A stretch of 64,000 nt of DNA from Sycobia sp. Sy_11. Lineage: Eukaryota; Arthropoda; Insecta; Hymenoptera; Epichrysomallidae. Of this stretch, positions 47,395 to 58,130 are shown piece after piece. Position 1 is the first letter of the stretch, and each line of letters begins with the position of its first letter. Location of the stretch: NCBI GenBank assembly GCA_018907035.1, contig JACCIC010000135.1, positions 1,109,001 through 1,173,000 on the forward strand. The letters run 5' to 3'. A model generated the notes under the pieces. It was not told where the DNA came from, did not search any database, and saw only the letters and a program-made list of their open reading frames with translations. The position numbers were made by a program, and so were the translations under genes.

Positions 47395-47995
47395 TTAAGA
47401 ATATATGAACATCAATATAGCTTACGAAACATGAATGGTCTAAAAAAAAAAAAAAAAAATCCGGGCTAAAAGAACATAGTTTAAACTTGTTACATTCTTT
47501 CGACATTGAAAATGTAAATATTTAAGAATATGGTATTAAGAATAAATATAAAAGAGAAACTCTTGAAAATATTCATATTTTGAAAAATTCCAATAATATA
47601 AATTTAATGTTAGAGTCGTGTGAATTGGACAACACTTATCATTCCTTATTAATACAGAATTTGTATTTCGCATTTAAGTTAAAGAAAAAAAGGGGGTCCT
47701 ATAAATGTTATACTAATAAATTTAGAGAGGGGATGGGGTATATAAAGTAGCATGCAGGGTTCTTCAATTTAGTTTAGTTCCTGAGGATGAACCGTACCGT
47801 TTGGAAACGTCGGACTAGAAGGCAATTCTAAGTTTAAGGTGATGGGGGCAGACAGGTTGTCCTTTACTAACATAAAATAGTATTTTAATTTTTTTTATTT
47901 TACTTATGATTGTATTTTTATTTTTATTTATATTTTATTACTAATTTTATTTTATTTTTATATTTAATTTTCTGATATAATTTATTGTATTAATA
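47395..47995 (+). mobile_element. Penelope-like element, end of GIY-YIG ORF and terminal region
   Basis: The plus strand reads RIYEHQYSLRNMNG, an A17 run, then GLKEHSLNLLHSFDIENVNI, YGIKNKYKRETLENIHILKN and LDNTYHSLL. This matches the C-terminal half of the endonuclease ORF at 54.6-55.1 kb at most positions, so it is a related but diverged subfamily. After the ORF comes CTGAGGATGAACCGTACCG followed by GGAAACGTCGG (hammerhead-like) and an AT-rich tail (TTTTATT)n as in the other family. Confidence 0.72.
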
Positions 47996-48070
47996 AATTT
48001 TATTTCACATTGTACGGGGGTGATCATAAACAAGGACGAACGAGAAAATTATACTTTCGAATTCGAGCGG

Positions 48071-48690
48071 TAGAAAAAAATGTCCTAGAGTCTCGACGCG
48101 ACGTTTACAGAGAATATCATGTTCGGATTCATATAGGAAATATCTCGGGAAGACTTACTGGGAGTGTGTGTTCGTATGATAGAATAATCTCTTCATAGAA
48201 GTCGTTCCGTCATACCTGCACAGCGTCTTCTACCGTCCGAACACGAAATTCCCTATAGAAGTCTTACAAATACCTAGAAATCGCAGTCTACCATCCGATC
48301 ACCCAACTCCCCGTAGAAATTGTCCTCACATACCGGAATATCGTTTCCTATCAACTAAACACAATAATTTCAGTAGAAGTTGTCCCGAGAAAGCTAGACA
48401 TCGCATCCTAACGACTAAACACAATACTCTCCGTAGAAGTCGTTCGGAAACACCTGAGTATCGTAATCTACCGTCCCAACACGAATATTCCCATAGAAGT
48501 AGATTTCATGGCTGGACGTCGGTTTCTGACAACTAAATACAATATTCCCCATAGAAATCGTCCAGAGACACCTGGACATCGCATTCTATCATCTGAACAT
48601 ACAAGTGCCTATAGAAATCGTCTTGAGGCAGCGGAATATCGTAATCAACCGCCCGTGCACGCCAGTATATTATTTCTGAATAGAAACCGT
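48071..48690 (+). repeat. 60-bp minisatellite, about 11 units, coding-like
   Basis: A TAGAAGTCGT-like start recurs at 48196, 48256, 48314, 48374, 48434, 48494, 48552, 48612 and 48681. Weaker units begin at 48071 and 48136. Each unit is 58-60 bp. In one frame units read like HRNRPETPGHRILSSEHTS and RRSRSETPEYRNLPSQHEYS, i.e. a 20-residue repeat, with a few stops and indels. It may be a decayed repeat protein or a satellite with three-base periodicity. Confidence 0.8.
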
Positions 48691-48711
48691 ATAAAATATA
48701 TATATATACAT

Positions 48712-48754
<43 letters not shown>

Positions 48755-48938
48755 TATATATTTCGTATATTTCCGTTCTTTCAATTAAATACCGAGACTC
48801 CTTTTGTAGTGGTGCCAATTGAAATTCAAGCAAAATTTTTATATGCGAATAAATATTTTAAGCGGACGCTGGATATTGCCCTTTTATGCAGAAGTGACGA
48901 TATATTTTAAGGAAATGTGTGCGTGTGAGTGCGTGCGT

Positions 48939-48944
<6 letters not shown>

Positions 48945-49011
<67 letters not shown>
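48945..49011. repeat. (GT)n microsatellite at the 3' end of an R1-clade element
   Basis: Pure GT tract, i.e. (CA)n on the element's coding strand, directly abutting its 3' terminus. Confidence 0.95.
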
Positions 49012-49016
<5 letters not shown>

Positions 49017-49228
49017 AGGCGTAGGCAGAGCAAGCTCTGCACTAATGGCCTCTCGAAACCAGCATCCCGCCGGAACTATCCGGGAATATTACTTCGGCAG
49101 GGCTGTTAGTTAGCCTATAAGGCTCCTCTTCTTATGATACTATCCGACCTCCCCCATCCACACAAGTGATCAGGGGTTCGGTGTTCGTCCTCTGCATCTT
49201 AAAATAGATTCAGCTAACCTGGTTCATC

Positions 49229-49981
49229 CTAGGCTATTCGACTAATTCTATCGGCATTTCTGAGTTTGGTCATCACCTCTTTTGCGAAACTGGCTACTGC
49301 CTTCCAGTTTTCAGAATATTCCAGCATTATTGATAGGATGCTCTCTGGTCTTATTGGCTTATTGATGATGTTCATCAAGTGCTCACATTGTGTTCTAAAA
49401 CGAGAGCAGCTCACTAATATATGCTCGGCATCCTCGACCAAAGTCGGACAGATGGGGCACAAATCATTATTATCCAGGTGAAAGCGGTGGAAATAGGACC
49501 TAAAACAACCATGTCCAGTCAGCAACTGGGTTAGGTGGAAATCTAATCCCCCGTGTTTCCTGTTGATCCATCTGTGTATGTCTGGAAGGATACGATGAGT
49601 CCATCGGCCTTTGCTAGAATCGTTCCATCGTTTTTGCCATATTTCTATAGAATGTTGACGTTCCACGTTTTTAGCACCTTGTAGAGAATCCACTGCGGCC
49701 TTACATATGTTGTGCAGCCTAGCCAGTTCATCTGCAGCTAATTCGAAAGGAAGAAGTCCGGCAAGTACCTCAGCAGCGTCGGTGGATTCTGTCGTGTAAC
49801 CACTAATAATACGTATACAGGAGCGGCGACGGGTCGCAATGGCCAGCTCACAATACGATTTAATTCCACATGCATGATGCCAGATTGGCGCTGCATACAT
49901 GCTGACAGAATTAACAACATAAGCTAATAGCTTCCTCTGGGGTGGGTTTGGGCCACCAATGTTAGGCATGAATCGACACAA
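49229..49981 (-). pseudogene. R1-clade ORF2, C-terminal domain with zinc finger
   Basis: Reads LLAYVVNSVSMYAAPIWHHA, IRIISGYTTESTDAAEVLAG, then LTQLLTGHGCFRSYFHRFHL and NNDLCPICPTLVEDAEHILV followed by SCSRF, the C-x2-C-x(n)-H-x4-C finger of R1 ORF2. It is joined to the RT part by a frameshift near 50000. The stop TAG is near 49229, followed by about 215 bp of 3' UTR. Confidence 0.85.
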
Positions 49982-51512
49982 GGCAGCTGAAACTCGTTGC
50001 GCTTTTCGCCAGATATATTTAGATGCTCTTTGAAGTTTAACCTGGCATCAAGCTGTACACCCAAGTATCGTAAAAATGGCGCAGAACTAATGCGGCAACT
50101 ACCAACTTTAAGAGTAATACTATCTACCTTCTTACGGCTGCTGACAAGAAGTACTTCTGTCTTGTGCTCCGCTAATTGTAGGCCAGCCGACTTAATCCAT
50201 CTATTGATGTTGCTGATTGCCTCATTGGCATTTTCAGTGAGTTCCTCAAGGGTCTTAGCCGTCACTACTAGAGAGATATTGTCGGCGTAGCCTACTGTTA
50301 TTGAACCAGGCGGTTGTGGAATCCTCAACACGCCATCATACATAATATTCCACAATATAGGTCCCATAACCAGCCCTGGGGGACTCACGCAGTAACCTTA
50401 TGCGATACAATGCCTTCATACGTTCGGTATAATATTATCCTATTCTCAAAGTAGCTGGCCACGACATTCTGTAGATAACCAGGTATTCCGAACTCTTTAA
50501 GCGAATTCATAATAGAAGACCAGCGCGCTGAATTAAAGGCATTCTTGACATCTAGAGCGACCATGGCACAATACTGTTTAGTGCCACCTTTCCATCTCTT
50601 ACCACTGATTGCATTTCTTGCAGTACACACTACCAGTTTAATAGCATCGACTGTTGATTTTGATTTCCGAAATCCAAATTGGCGTGAGGATAAGCCGTGC
50701 AATCCCTCAGTAAATGCTTCCAGTCGGCTACATATTACTTTTTCAAATATTTTACCTACCGTATCGAGCATACACAATGGCCTGTATGATGACGGATCAT
50801 CAAGTAGCTTATTGCCCTTAGGTAACAGGATTAACCTTTGAGTTTTCCAGCAATCAGGAAAAATACCCTCAAGAAGACAAGCATTACATACTTTTAGAAA
50901 TATAGATGAATTCTTCTGTATCGCCAACTTAACTGCCGCATTAGGGATACCATCAGGGCCAGGGGCAGCATTGTCTCTAGTCTTAGCGTAAGCATTATGT
51001 AGCTCCATTTCTGTTATAGGAGGTATATCGTCCGAGTGTTGCGTGCGCAGTGCAGTCCCATGGGTGTCATTGGGAAAGAGAGCGGAAACAATCTTATCAA
51101 TCAATACCGTGCTAGTGGGTTGTATTGGTGCCCTACTCATTCGTGCCATGACTGTTTTGTATGGTCGTCCCCATAAGTTATTGTTGGCCTCTGCACACAG
51201 TTCAAGCCAGCATCGACGCTTGCTTGCCTTAATGACCTTGACAAGCGCTCTTTGTGCTTCTTTAAATAAACTATTAAACGTATCACGATGGCTGCGAGCT
51301 CTTTGGGCAAGTCTACGTGCGCGATGACATTGTTTGCGCAATTCTGCAATTTCATTTGTCCACCAGTAGACAGATTGACGATGTTTAAATCCGCTCTTAG
51401 TCCTAATCATCGATGCATCGCATGCTTCGGAGATATGCTTCATGAGTGCATTTGCCAGATGGCCTGGTGCACCATATTCTAAATGCTCTTCTAATATTAT
51501 AGTGGCGAACAC
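49924..51512 (-). pseudogene. R1-clade ORF2, reverse transcriptase part
   Basis: Reads TRDNAAPGPDGIPNAAVKLA, LLPKGNKLLDDPSSYRPLCM, LSSRQFGFRKSKSTVDAIKL and VALDVKNAFNSARWSSIMNS (motif A). A TGA at about 50388 replaces the Gly of the VTAGVPQG motif, with a frameshift just after it. Motif C reads GYADNISLVV, so the second catalytic Asp of YADD is Asn. The thumb follows with LKVGSCRISSAPFLRYLGVQ. Three independent lesions make this copy inactive. Confidence 0.87.
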
Positions 51513-51513
51513 T

Positions 51514-52197
51514 TCAGTCTAGCGATCTGATGTTCCATTTCCGTGTGTGCATCCACTCATTGCACTTGTTCTTTACATTCTTCTCGGCAATCTCGTACAA
51601 GATCGCCCTGTGATCACTGTGGGTGTAAAGGTCGCTTACTCTCCAGTTAAAGATCCGCTGAATCAGGTCATCACTGGCGAATGTTATATCAATGACTGTT
51701 TGTTTATCTCCCCTAATGAAAGTGGATTCAAATCCCTTATTAAACACGTGGAGTTGAAGAGAATTAAGGCCATCAAGCAGCATACTACCTCTGTTATTTG
51801 TTGAAGTGCTTCCCCAGGCTGTGGACCACGTGTTAAAATCGCCAGCGATTAATAATGGTTTCTTGTCCATGGCTTCATCAACTAATTTAGCTATAAGGAT
51901 TTCAAACTGTTTGTCCGTCAAGCTTGGAGGAGCATATACACTGAAGACGTATATTTCTTGTATTTTAGCCCAGGATATCAATTCGCTCCGATGACTCGAC
52001 TGCTTTAGTACCTGCCTATTTTGACCAATCCAGAGGGCAGCTCTATTGCTTGTGTCACTTATCCAGCGCTGTGGTCTGACCCTGTCACAATATGGTTCGG
52101 AGATTACAGCAATGTCTATTCTTAACTCCTTTATTGACTGTTTCAGCAGGTCATGAGCCGCTACGCAATGGTTGGTATTCAATTGGAGTATTAACAT
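51514..52197 (-). pseudogene. R1-clade ORF2, APE endonuclease part
   Basis: The ATG at 52197 overlaps the ORF1 stop. The frame reads LQLNTNHCVAAHDLL, AVISEPYCD (catalytic Glu), LLIAGDFNTWSTAWGS (D-N pair), IDITFASDDL and YTHSDHRAILYE (the SDH motif). These are the conserved residues of the apurinic-like endonuclease that nicks the target. The frame stops at 51514 and resumes one base over, so the original ORF2 was continuous. Confidence 0.88.
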
Positions 52198-53196
52198 GTT
52201 TTATGTCTGTTTAAAAACTCCACAGTGATCGGGCACTCATAGCTGTATGCTGGATGGTTAATCTCCTTTTTTCCTTCACATTTACAGAGTAAACAGCAGG
52301 GCTCGTTTACACACAGCTTGGATAGATGGTCTTTTCCACCGCAGTGCCTGCAAAGTTTAGTTCTGTCAGGGCCCGAGAACACGGCCACTAAATGGTCAGT
52401 CTGCCAAAACCTGAAGCAGCGCTTTATTTCTGTTTTTTTTCGAACTCTGCAGCTGACCCAACCGATTCGAACATGCCCTGCACGTAGTAACTCAGCTGCG
52501 TGGCTATATGGTACAGACACCACCGCCGTCTGAGTACCCCCCATAAGCTTGCCGCAAGGAACGAGCGATTAACATGTTAGTCTCCTTTAGTTCGGGGTGT
52601 GTTTTCAGAGCCTCTAATACTTCATCCTTTGTAGTGACTTCATCTATATCTTTAATCGCCAAAGTAATAAGATTAGTCAGGACCGAAGTGGATGCGCTAT
52701 GGCCAACCTTAGTTTCAACAATGCGAGCCAACTCATGTGCAACTTTGGCTGCCCATTCTAACTGAAGTACAAGGGCACCGCTTGCATTTCTGCGTATCCT
52801 ATTAACCTCATTCTTCACATGAGATAACTCCGGGTCATTCTTTATTTGACGCAGTACCTCCGCGTATGTAACTCCTTCATTGGCCTTAATCAAAATGGAA
52901 TTAGGTCTATTTCGTCCATTAAGCCTGCGTGCACTGGGTAATTCTTTATCTTTACCTTTGGGCTTCTTGCGCTTGATAGTCTGCCATTGATTTTCCTTGG
53001 CCTCAGACTTCCCTGTAGGTACCCCAACCGACTCTGGTGGTCTCCTTAAGCCCAGTGATGGTTCTTTCATCCTTTTGCCACCTACTGTTTTAAGAGTGGA
53101 ATCCATCCCTTCGGCTGCGCTTCGTTTGGTATCAGAGCGTAGACTCGGCGTAGTTTGAGTCACCACTTCATGAGTACCGGGACGGTGATACTGCAA
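52191..53196 (-). pseudogene. R1-clade ORF1 (gag-like), frameshifted
   Basis: Reads from QYHRPGTHEVVTQTTP through TIKRKKPKGKDKELPSARR and VLRQIKNDPELSHVKNEVN to ARSLRQAYGG. It shifts frame there because of a six-G run (52538-52543 on the plus strand as C6) where the 21.4-kb copy has five. After the shift it reads TQTAVVSVPYSHAAELLRAG, and the zinc-knuckle region follows. The first knuckle is damaged (CFRFWQTDHLVAVF instead of CFRCWQIGHLASVC), while CRHCGGKDHLSKLC and CCLLC remain. It probably binds element RNA in active relatives. Confidence 0.85.
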
Positions 53197-53250
53197 CAGA
53201 TCATCCTCTGCCCTACTGATGTATTTGTAAGAGGCATTAATAGAACGAGC

Positions 53251-54050
53251 ATGCGACCCGTTTTAATAATAGTTTTATTTTAGTTGTATTTTTTCAATTC
53301 TGTAACGATTTAGTAACGTCATGGACATACCAAATAGTTAATGTATGTGTATATAATAGTCTGTATAAAAAAATATATTACCTATATATAATTTGACCTA
53401 TGATATTACTGCAAAAAAGTCAGGAATCCTATCTCAGGGCCCCCTGAAATATTGTCAGTGGTATGACTGTCTTCAGTTAGTCGCAAGATAGTCCCTCCGC
53501 CCTATTGATCTCAATATTTATGATTTTTACGGAGCTCATTATGAATATCGTAATAGCTTTAGACGGAAAATGAATATTTATTCCTAAATCCACGAAAATT
53601 CTATAAGAGTCATAGTTTGTTGAATTTCCCTTAGAAAATAAAAAAGTTGCAATATATTTACAATCAAAATCCTAGAACTCATGAAAATATATATTGTTTG
53701 TTCTATACTGTTTCTAGTGCAAACAATATTTCTGGACAAAAGTTAAAAAATTCTGTCTCGGGGTCCCCTAAACGGTTCCTCGCATATACTCAGCACAGGT
53801 ACATTCGTATACATTTTTCTCGAGCAATACTGTTCGACGAATCTCTTATGGTCGTTTTTCGGAAGTTTATCCATGATCGCCATTATGGTACTCACAGCAA
53901 TTTTTAGCGTAGCAAGGTTGCTGCGAGCACGCATTTAGATTTCCGCATGATTGCAGCAGCCTTAGAGCAAGCATGAACTGTTAAAAAAATTGTAAAAACT
54001 TAATCGTGAAACAATCAAAATCTATTATACTATTAGAAATCTATTATACT
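53251..54050. other. no gene recognised
   Basis: AT-rich. Two short similar motifs (AGGGCCCCCTGAAA near 53436, GGGGTCCCCTAAACGG near 53760) suggest an old internal duplication. No ORF assigned. Confidence 0.35.
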
Positions 54051-54080
54051 ATTATATATATATATATATATATATATAAT

Positions 54081-55410
54081 AAATTAATAAATATTTTTTA
54101 TTGGTCTTACAGTCCAATTATTTCAACCAAAAATAAAATAAAATAAAAATAAAAATAAAAATAAAATAAAAATAAAAACTAAAAAATAAAAAATAAAAAT
54201 AATAATAAAAAATAAAAAATAAGAAATACAAATAATAAATACTAAAAATAAAAAATAAAAATTAAAAATAAAAATTAAATTAAAAATTAAATTAAAATGA
54301 GAATGACAGTCAGACTGTCCTTGTTTATATTCACCCCCGTAGACTAATCTGAAAATAAAATATTAGCTGAAAAAATTCTTTGTTAGTAAAGTGCAGTCTG
54401 ACTGTCCCCAACACCCTTACCTAATTGAAGACTTGTCCAACGTTTCGAGCTCGCTACGGCTCCTCATCAGGGACTAATCTAAACCTTATATTCTAATCTA
54501 TATATACTCATCCCCACCACCAAATTTCGTAAATTAAATATAAATTCCCCCTCTACACAAATTGTCCAAAACCAATCAATTTAATAAGGAATGATAAACA
54601 CTGTCCAATCTACCAGACTCTACCATTAAATTCACATTATTTCGATTCTTGGAAATGTGAATACTTTCAAGACTCTCCCGTTTATACTTATTATTAATAC
54701 CATATTCCAAAATATCCACATTCACAAAATCAAAAGAATGTAAAAACTTTAAACAATGCTCTTTTAAACCAGAAGTAATATGTGAGCTACGTAAACTATA
54801 TTTATGCTCGTAAATTCTCTTTTTTAAATATCTACCTGTTTGTCCAATATAGTATTTATCACAATCCATGCAATTAATCTTGTAAACAACTCCTGATTTT
54901 AAGCATAAATCATCCTTATCTTTGCAATTATTAAACAATCTACTTAAATTATTGCGATTTTTAAAGAAAATTTGAATGTTATATTTCCGAAAATTTCTTT
55001 TTATTCTTTCAGATAATCCTCGAACATATGGTAAGACAATAATTTTGCCTCCGTTAAAATCAATTCCTGCACTATGTTGGGGACAGTCAGACTGCACTTT
55101 ACTAACAAAGAATTTTTTCAGCTAATATTTTATTTTCAGATTAGTCTACGGGGGTGAATATAAACAAGGACAGTCTGACTGTCATTATCATTTTAATTTA
55201 ATTTTTAATTTAATTTTTATTTTTAATTTTTATTTTTTATTTTTATTATTTATTATTTGTATTTCTTATTTTTTATTTTTTATTATTATTTTTATTTTTT
55301 ATTTTTAGTTTTTATTTTTATTTTATTTTTATTTTTATTTTTATTTTATTTTATTTTTGGTTGAAATTGATTGGACTGTAAGACCAATAAAAAATATTTA
55401 TTAATTTGTA
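54081..55410 (-). mobile_element. Penelope-like element, endonuclease-only copy between inverted termini
   Basis: The left arm (54081-54480) and right arm (55075-55410) are inverse copies of the terminal region found at 35.1 kb. The minus-strand ORF between them encodes only the GIY-YIG endonuclease part. The reverse transcriptase that normally precedes it is missing; the frame starts within a few residues of the right arm. The outer ends read ATTAATAAATATTTTTTATT. It is inserted in the mariner at 55.4 kb. Confidence 0.83.
54576..55097 (-). CDS. GIY-YIG endonuclease domain of a Penelope-like element
   Basis: A 173-codon open frame: IIVLPYVRGLSERIKRNFRK, then CLKSGVVYKINCMDCDKYYI, GQTGRYLKKRIYEHKYSLRS and GLKEHCLKFLHSFDFVNVDI. 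VVYKI..., C-x2-C and KYYIGQTGR with the downstream Arg are the hallmarks of the C-terminal GIY-YIG nuclease of Penelope-like retroelements, which cuts target DNA. The GVVYKI, YYIG and R residues are intact. Without RT it cannot act alone as a retroelement. The first codons come from the terminal repeat, so the Met at 55097 is not an original start. Confidence 0.85.
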   Translation of the reverse strand: MQSDCPQHSAGIDFNGGKIIVLPYVRGLSERIKRNFRKYNIQIFFKNRNNLSRLFNNCKDKDDLCLKSGVVYKINCMDCDKYYIGQTGRYLKKRIYEHKYSLRSSHITSGLKEHCLKFLHSFDFVNVDILEYGINNKYKRESLESIHISKNRNNVNLMVESGRLDSVYHSLLN

Positions 55411-56400
55411 GGACTTCCCATTTGAGCGTTTCTAAGTATGTTTTCACCGGCGGTGCAACATGTGGGCGAGCATTGTCATGTTGCAAAATAACTTTGTCGT
55501 GCCTGTCGGAGTATTGTGGCCGTTTTTCTCGCAGTGCGCGGCTCAAACGCATCAATTGTCGTCGATAGACCTCGCCTGTGATCCTTTCATTCGGTTTCAG
55601 AAGCTCATAGTAAACCACACCTAGCTGGTCCCACCATATACAGAGCATGAGCTTGGCGCCATGAATATTTGGCTTGGCCGTCGATGATGATGCATGGCCG
55701 GGTAGTCCCCATGATTTTCTTCGCTTCGGATTATCGTAACGTATCCACTTTTCATCGCCTGTCACGATACGATGCAGAAAACCCTTTCTTTTATGTCGCT
55801 GAAGCAGCTGTTCGCAAGTGAAATAACGCCGTTCGACGTCTCTCAGCTTCAGTTCGTACGGCACCCAATTTCCTTGCTTTTGGATCATTCCCATGGCTTT
55901 CAAACGCTTGGAAATGGTTGTTCGGTCAACTCCCAATGCTTCAGCAAGTTCTTCTTGCGTTTGACAAGAATCTTCATCAAGCAAAGTCGCCAATTCTCGA
56001 TCTTCAAAGATTTGCGGCCGCCCGGAACGCTCCTTGTCTTCCACGTCGAAATCACCGCTTTTGAAGCGTCGAAACCATCCGCGAACACTTGAATCATCGA
56101 CACAACCTTCTCCATAAGCCTCCTGAAGCAATCGATGCGTCTCGGCAGCAGATTTCTTCAAATTGAACCAATAAAGTGAAACTTCCCGCAAATGACGTCG
56201 ACTCGGCTCAAATTTCGACATTTTCACGATATCAAAAATTTATGATGCGAAAAAATTGTAACTAATGTGTTAGTATGGAATTGTTGACATATGAATAAGC
56301 TTTGATTATGACATATGTAACCATTGAATACTCGCACAGTATTGGTGGCGCCATCTCTTACAAAAAACGGGAATGACTTATTCACACTCCTAATATTTAT
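55409..56400 (-). mobile_element. mariner element, best preserved copy, C-terminus replaced
   Basis: The 5' terminal repeat region is near 56375-56400 (inverse of GGGAATGACTTATTC). The transposase is open from 56227 for about 270 codons: SKFEPSRRHLREVSLYWFNL, VRGWFRRFKSGDFDVEDKER, DEDSCQTQEELAEALGVDR, TGDEKWIRYDNPKRRKSWG (first Asp), LMLCIWWDQLGVVYYELLKP and KVILQHDNARPHVA (second Asp). After TLKWEVL it runs into the Penelope terminus at about 55409, so the third Asp (PDLAPSDY region) is lost. The missing part is not on the far side of the Penelope element. Confidence 0.87.
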
Positions 56401-56401
56401 T

Positions 56402-56760
56402 CAAAATAAGTCGTTTATATATTTGAATTGCTGAAATGTTCATTTAAATACAGTAAATTTTTTTTTTGATGTATGAAAACTAAAAATTTTTTTTAAGAAA
56501 TTCGACTCTTGATTTGAAAAATATTTATTTGTTTGAAACAAATATTTTTTAAACATAATTTTTTAAATTTTGTACAATTGAAACAAAATATGAAATAGAA
56601 CTGTAGTATTTTAACTTAGACCCTCATTTTCGTAATCTTTAACTATGTAAACTTACACTATATATTATATTGCAATAAAGAATAAATATATTTACATATT
56701 TTTCTTATGTATTATATATATATAAAACAATTGAATTGTACTTCTGTCGACTGCCCATAT
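56402..56760. repeat. AT-rich dispersed repeat, copy 1
   Basis: The block from 56402 (TTCAAAATAAGTCGTTTATA) to about 56620 recurs at 58348-58480 in the same orientation. 56725-56770 (TTGAATTGTACTTCTGTCGA) matches, inverted, the right flank of the 35-kb Penelope palindrome. Confidence 0.55.
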
Positions 56761-56761
56761 A

Positions 56762-56950
56762 CAAATTAATAAATATTTTTTATTGGTCTTACAGTCCAAT
56801 CAATTTCAACCAAAAATAAAATAAAATAAAAATAAAAATAAAAATAAAATAAAAATAAAAAATAAAAAATAAAAATAATAATAAAAAATAAAAAATAAGA
56901 AATACAAATAATAAATAATAAAAATAAAAAATAAAAATTATATAAAAAAT
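56762..56950. mobile_element. Penelope-like outer terminus fragment
   Basis: AATAAATATTTTTTATTGG, TCTTACAGTCC and the (AAAATA)n block, cut after the A-rich part. Confidence 0.75.
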
Positions 56951-56961
56951 AAATACCTTTA

Positions 56962-58130
56962 TGTTTAAGAATGTCTTAAAAAATCCTGTACTTTTCACTA
57001 ATGTGCACGTTTTCATAAACAAAATTAATTAAACGCGTTCTTTGTCTGAAGTTCATAATTAAATAACTTCTATCTTTCAAATATTTAGAACTTAAAAAAA
57101 TGTATATTTTATAGTCTAGATAGTCTAATTGCAATAACTATATGTTTATGTATTTTTAATACATAATTTTATTTTGTCTTTTTACTTCTTACTTCTTTAC
57201 TTCTTAATAGTTAATGCATTATATTTAATATGTAATGTTTCTCTATTTAACAAAAACATTTATATTACAACAAAATCGCTTTGATAAAATTAACTTAACA
57301 TAGAGATAATCATGATGACAATTGCCAGCACTTTATCTATGTATGTCTATATGTATGTCCTTTATAGGCGTCAAAACTACTAAAAATAAACCAATCGCCT
57401 TCAAATTTTGAATACGTATTCTATACAGCAAGGATTAGATGATAGAATATTTTTTATTGCAAATTTAACAATAAAAAACAAAATTATATCAAGATAGCTA
57501 GTCGCACGTATATCGGTAGACTGCCTGCTAGGCCTCGTACAACATGCGTGCAGTGAACAGGTAATATACAATGAGAACAGGTGAGAGAAAGAGACAAAAC
57601 AGTATAGAGGAAACTCGCGGGTACATAGTATGGCAACACGCACCAACATCGAGTAATCCATGCTAATCCCTTTGGATTTGCCCCCCCCTCTCTATTTTTC
57701 TCTTTTCCTCTTTCTCTGTCTCCTCCATACAAGGTAGTTATGTATCAAATATGGTTATATAGGATTCTGATATGATACTCCAAAAATATAAAAAGCAATC
57801 AAATAACTTTTGGAAAAGTTTACAGTCTATAATTAGCAACTTTTTCGAGATCTATTGAATTCGTAAACATAAATCAATTACTGACAATGGCCATGAATAT
57901 TGTCTCAATGTTAAGTTAATTTTTTTTAAAGCGTACCTATATTTTGTTGCAACTAAATTATGTTAGTTAGAGAAACATTACAAAATTAAATCAAACATAA
58001 ATTTTTTTAGTTCCAAATATTTGAAAGATAAAAGTTATCAAATTATGAACGCTTCCAATTAATTTTGTTACTGAAAAGGTGTGCATTAGTGAAAAGTGCA
58101 GGATTTTTTGGAATATATTCATAAATATAA
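56962..58130. mobile_element. foldback element with about 350-bp imperfect inverted arms
   Basis: The left arm (about 56962-57345) contains AAAAATCCTGTACTTTTCAC, CTTCTATCTTTCAAATATTT and AAATTAACTTAACATAGAG. The right arm (about 57780-58130), inverted, contains AAAAATCCTGCACTTTTCAC, CTTTTATCTTTCAAATATTT and AAATTAACTTAACATTGAG in the same order. The 435-bp centre (57346-57780) is unique, with no recognised ORF. This is a non-autonomous DNA element of unknown superfamily. Confidence 0.68.

Larger units (their letters stand above)
49013..53250 (-). mobile_element. R1-clade non-LTR retrotransposon, near full length, inactive
   Basis: ORF1 (53196-52191) and ORF2 (52197-49229) are on the minus strand with the overlap ATGTTAA at the junction. 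The 3' untranslated region ends CGCCTAATA against (CA)n. It includes all expected parts: CCHC gag, APE-type endonuclease, reverse transcriptase and C-terminal zinc finger. It is inactivated by frameshifts and stops in both ORFs. A truncated copy lies at 58.9-59.8 kb and an ORF1-only copy at 20.7 kb. Confidence 0.9.

Noticed and set aside
48071..48690. Repeat array considered as CRISPR-like
   Set aside because: Units are degenerate throughout with no distinct spacers, and the genome is eukaryotic.
48819..49113. Cys-Val-rich ORFs
   Set aside because: Translation of (GT)n at the end of the R1-clade element.
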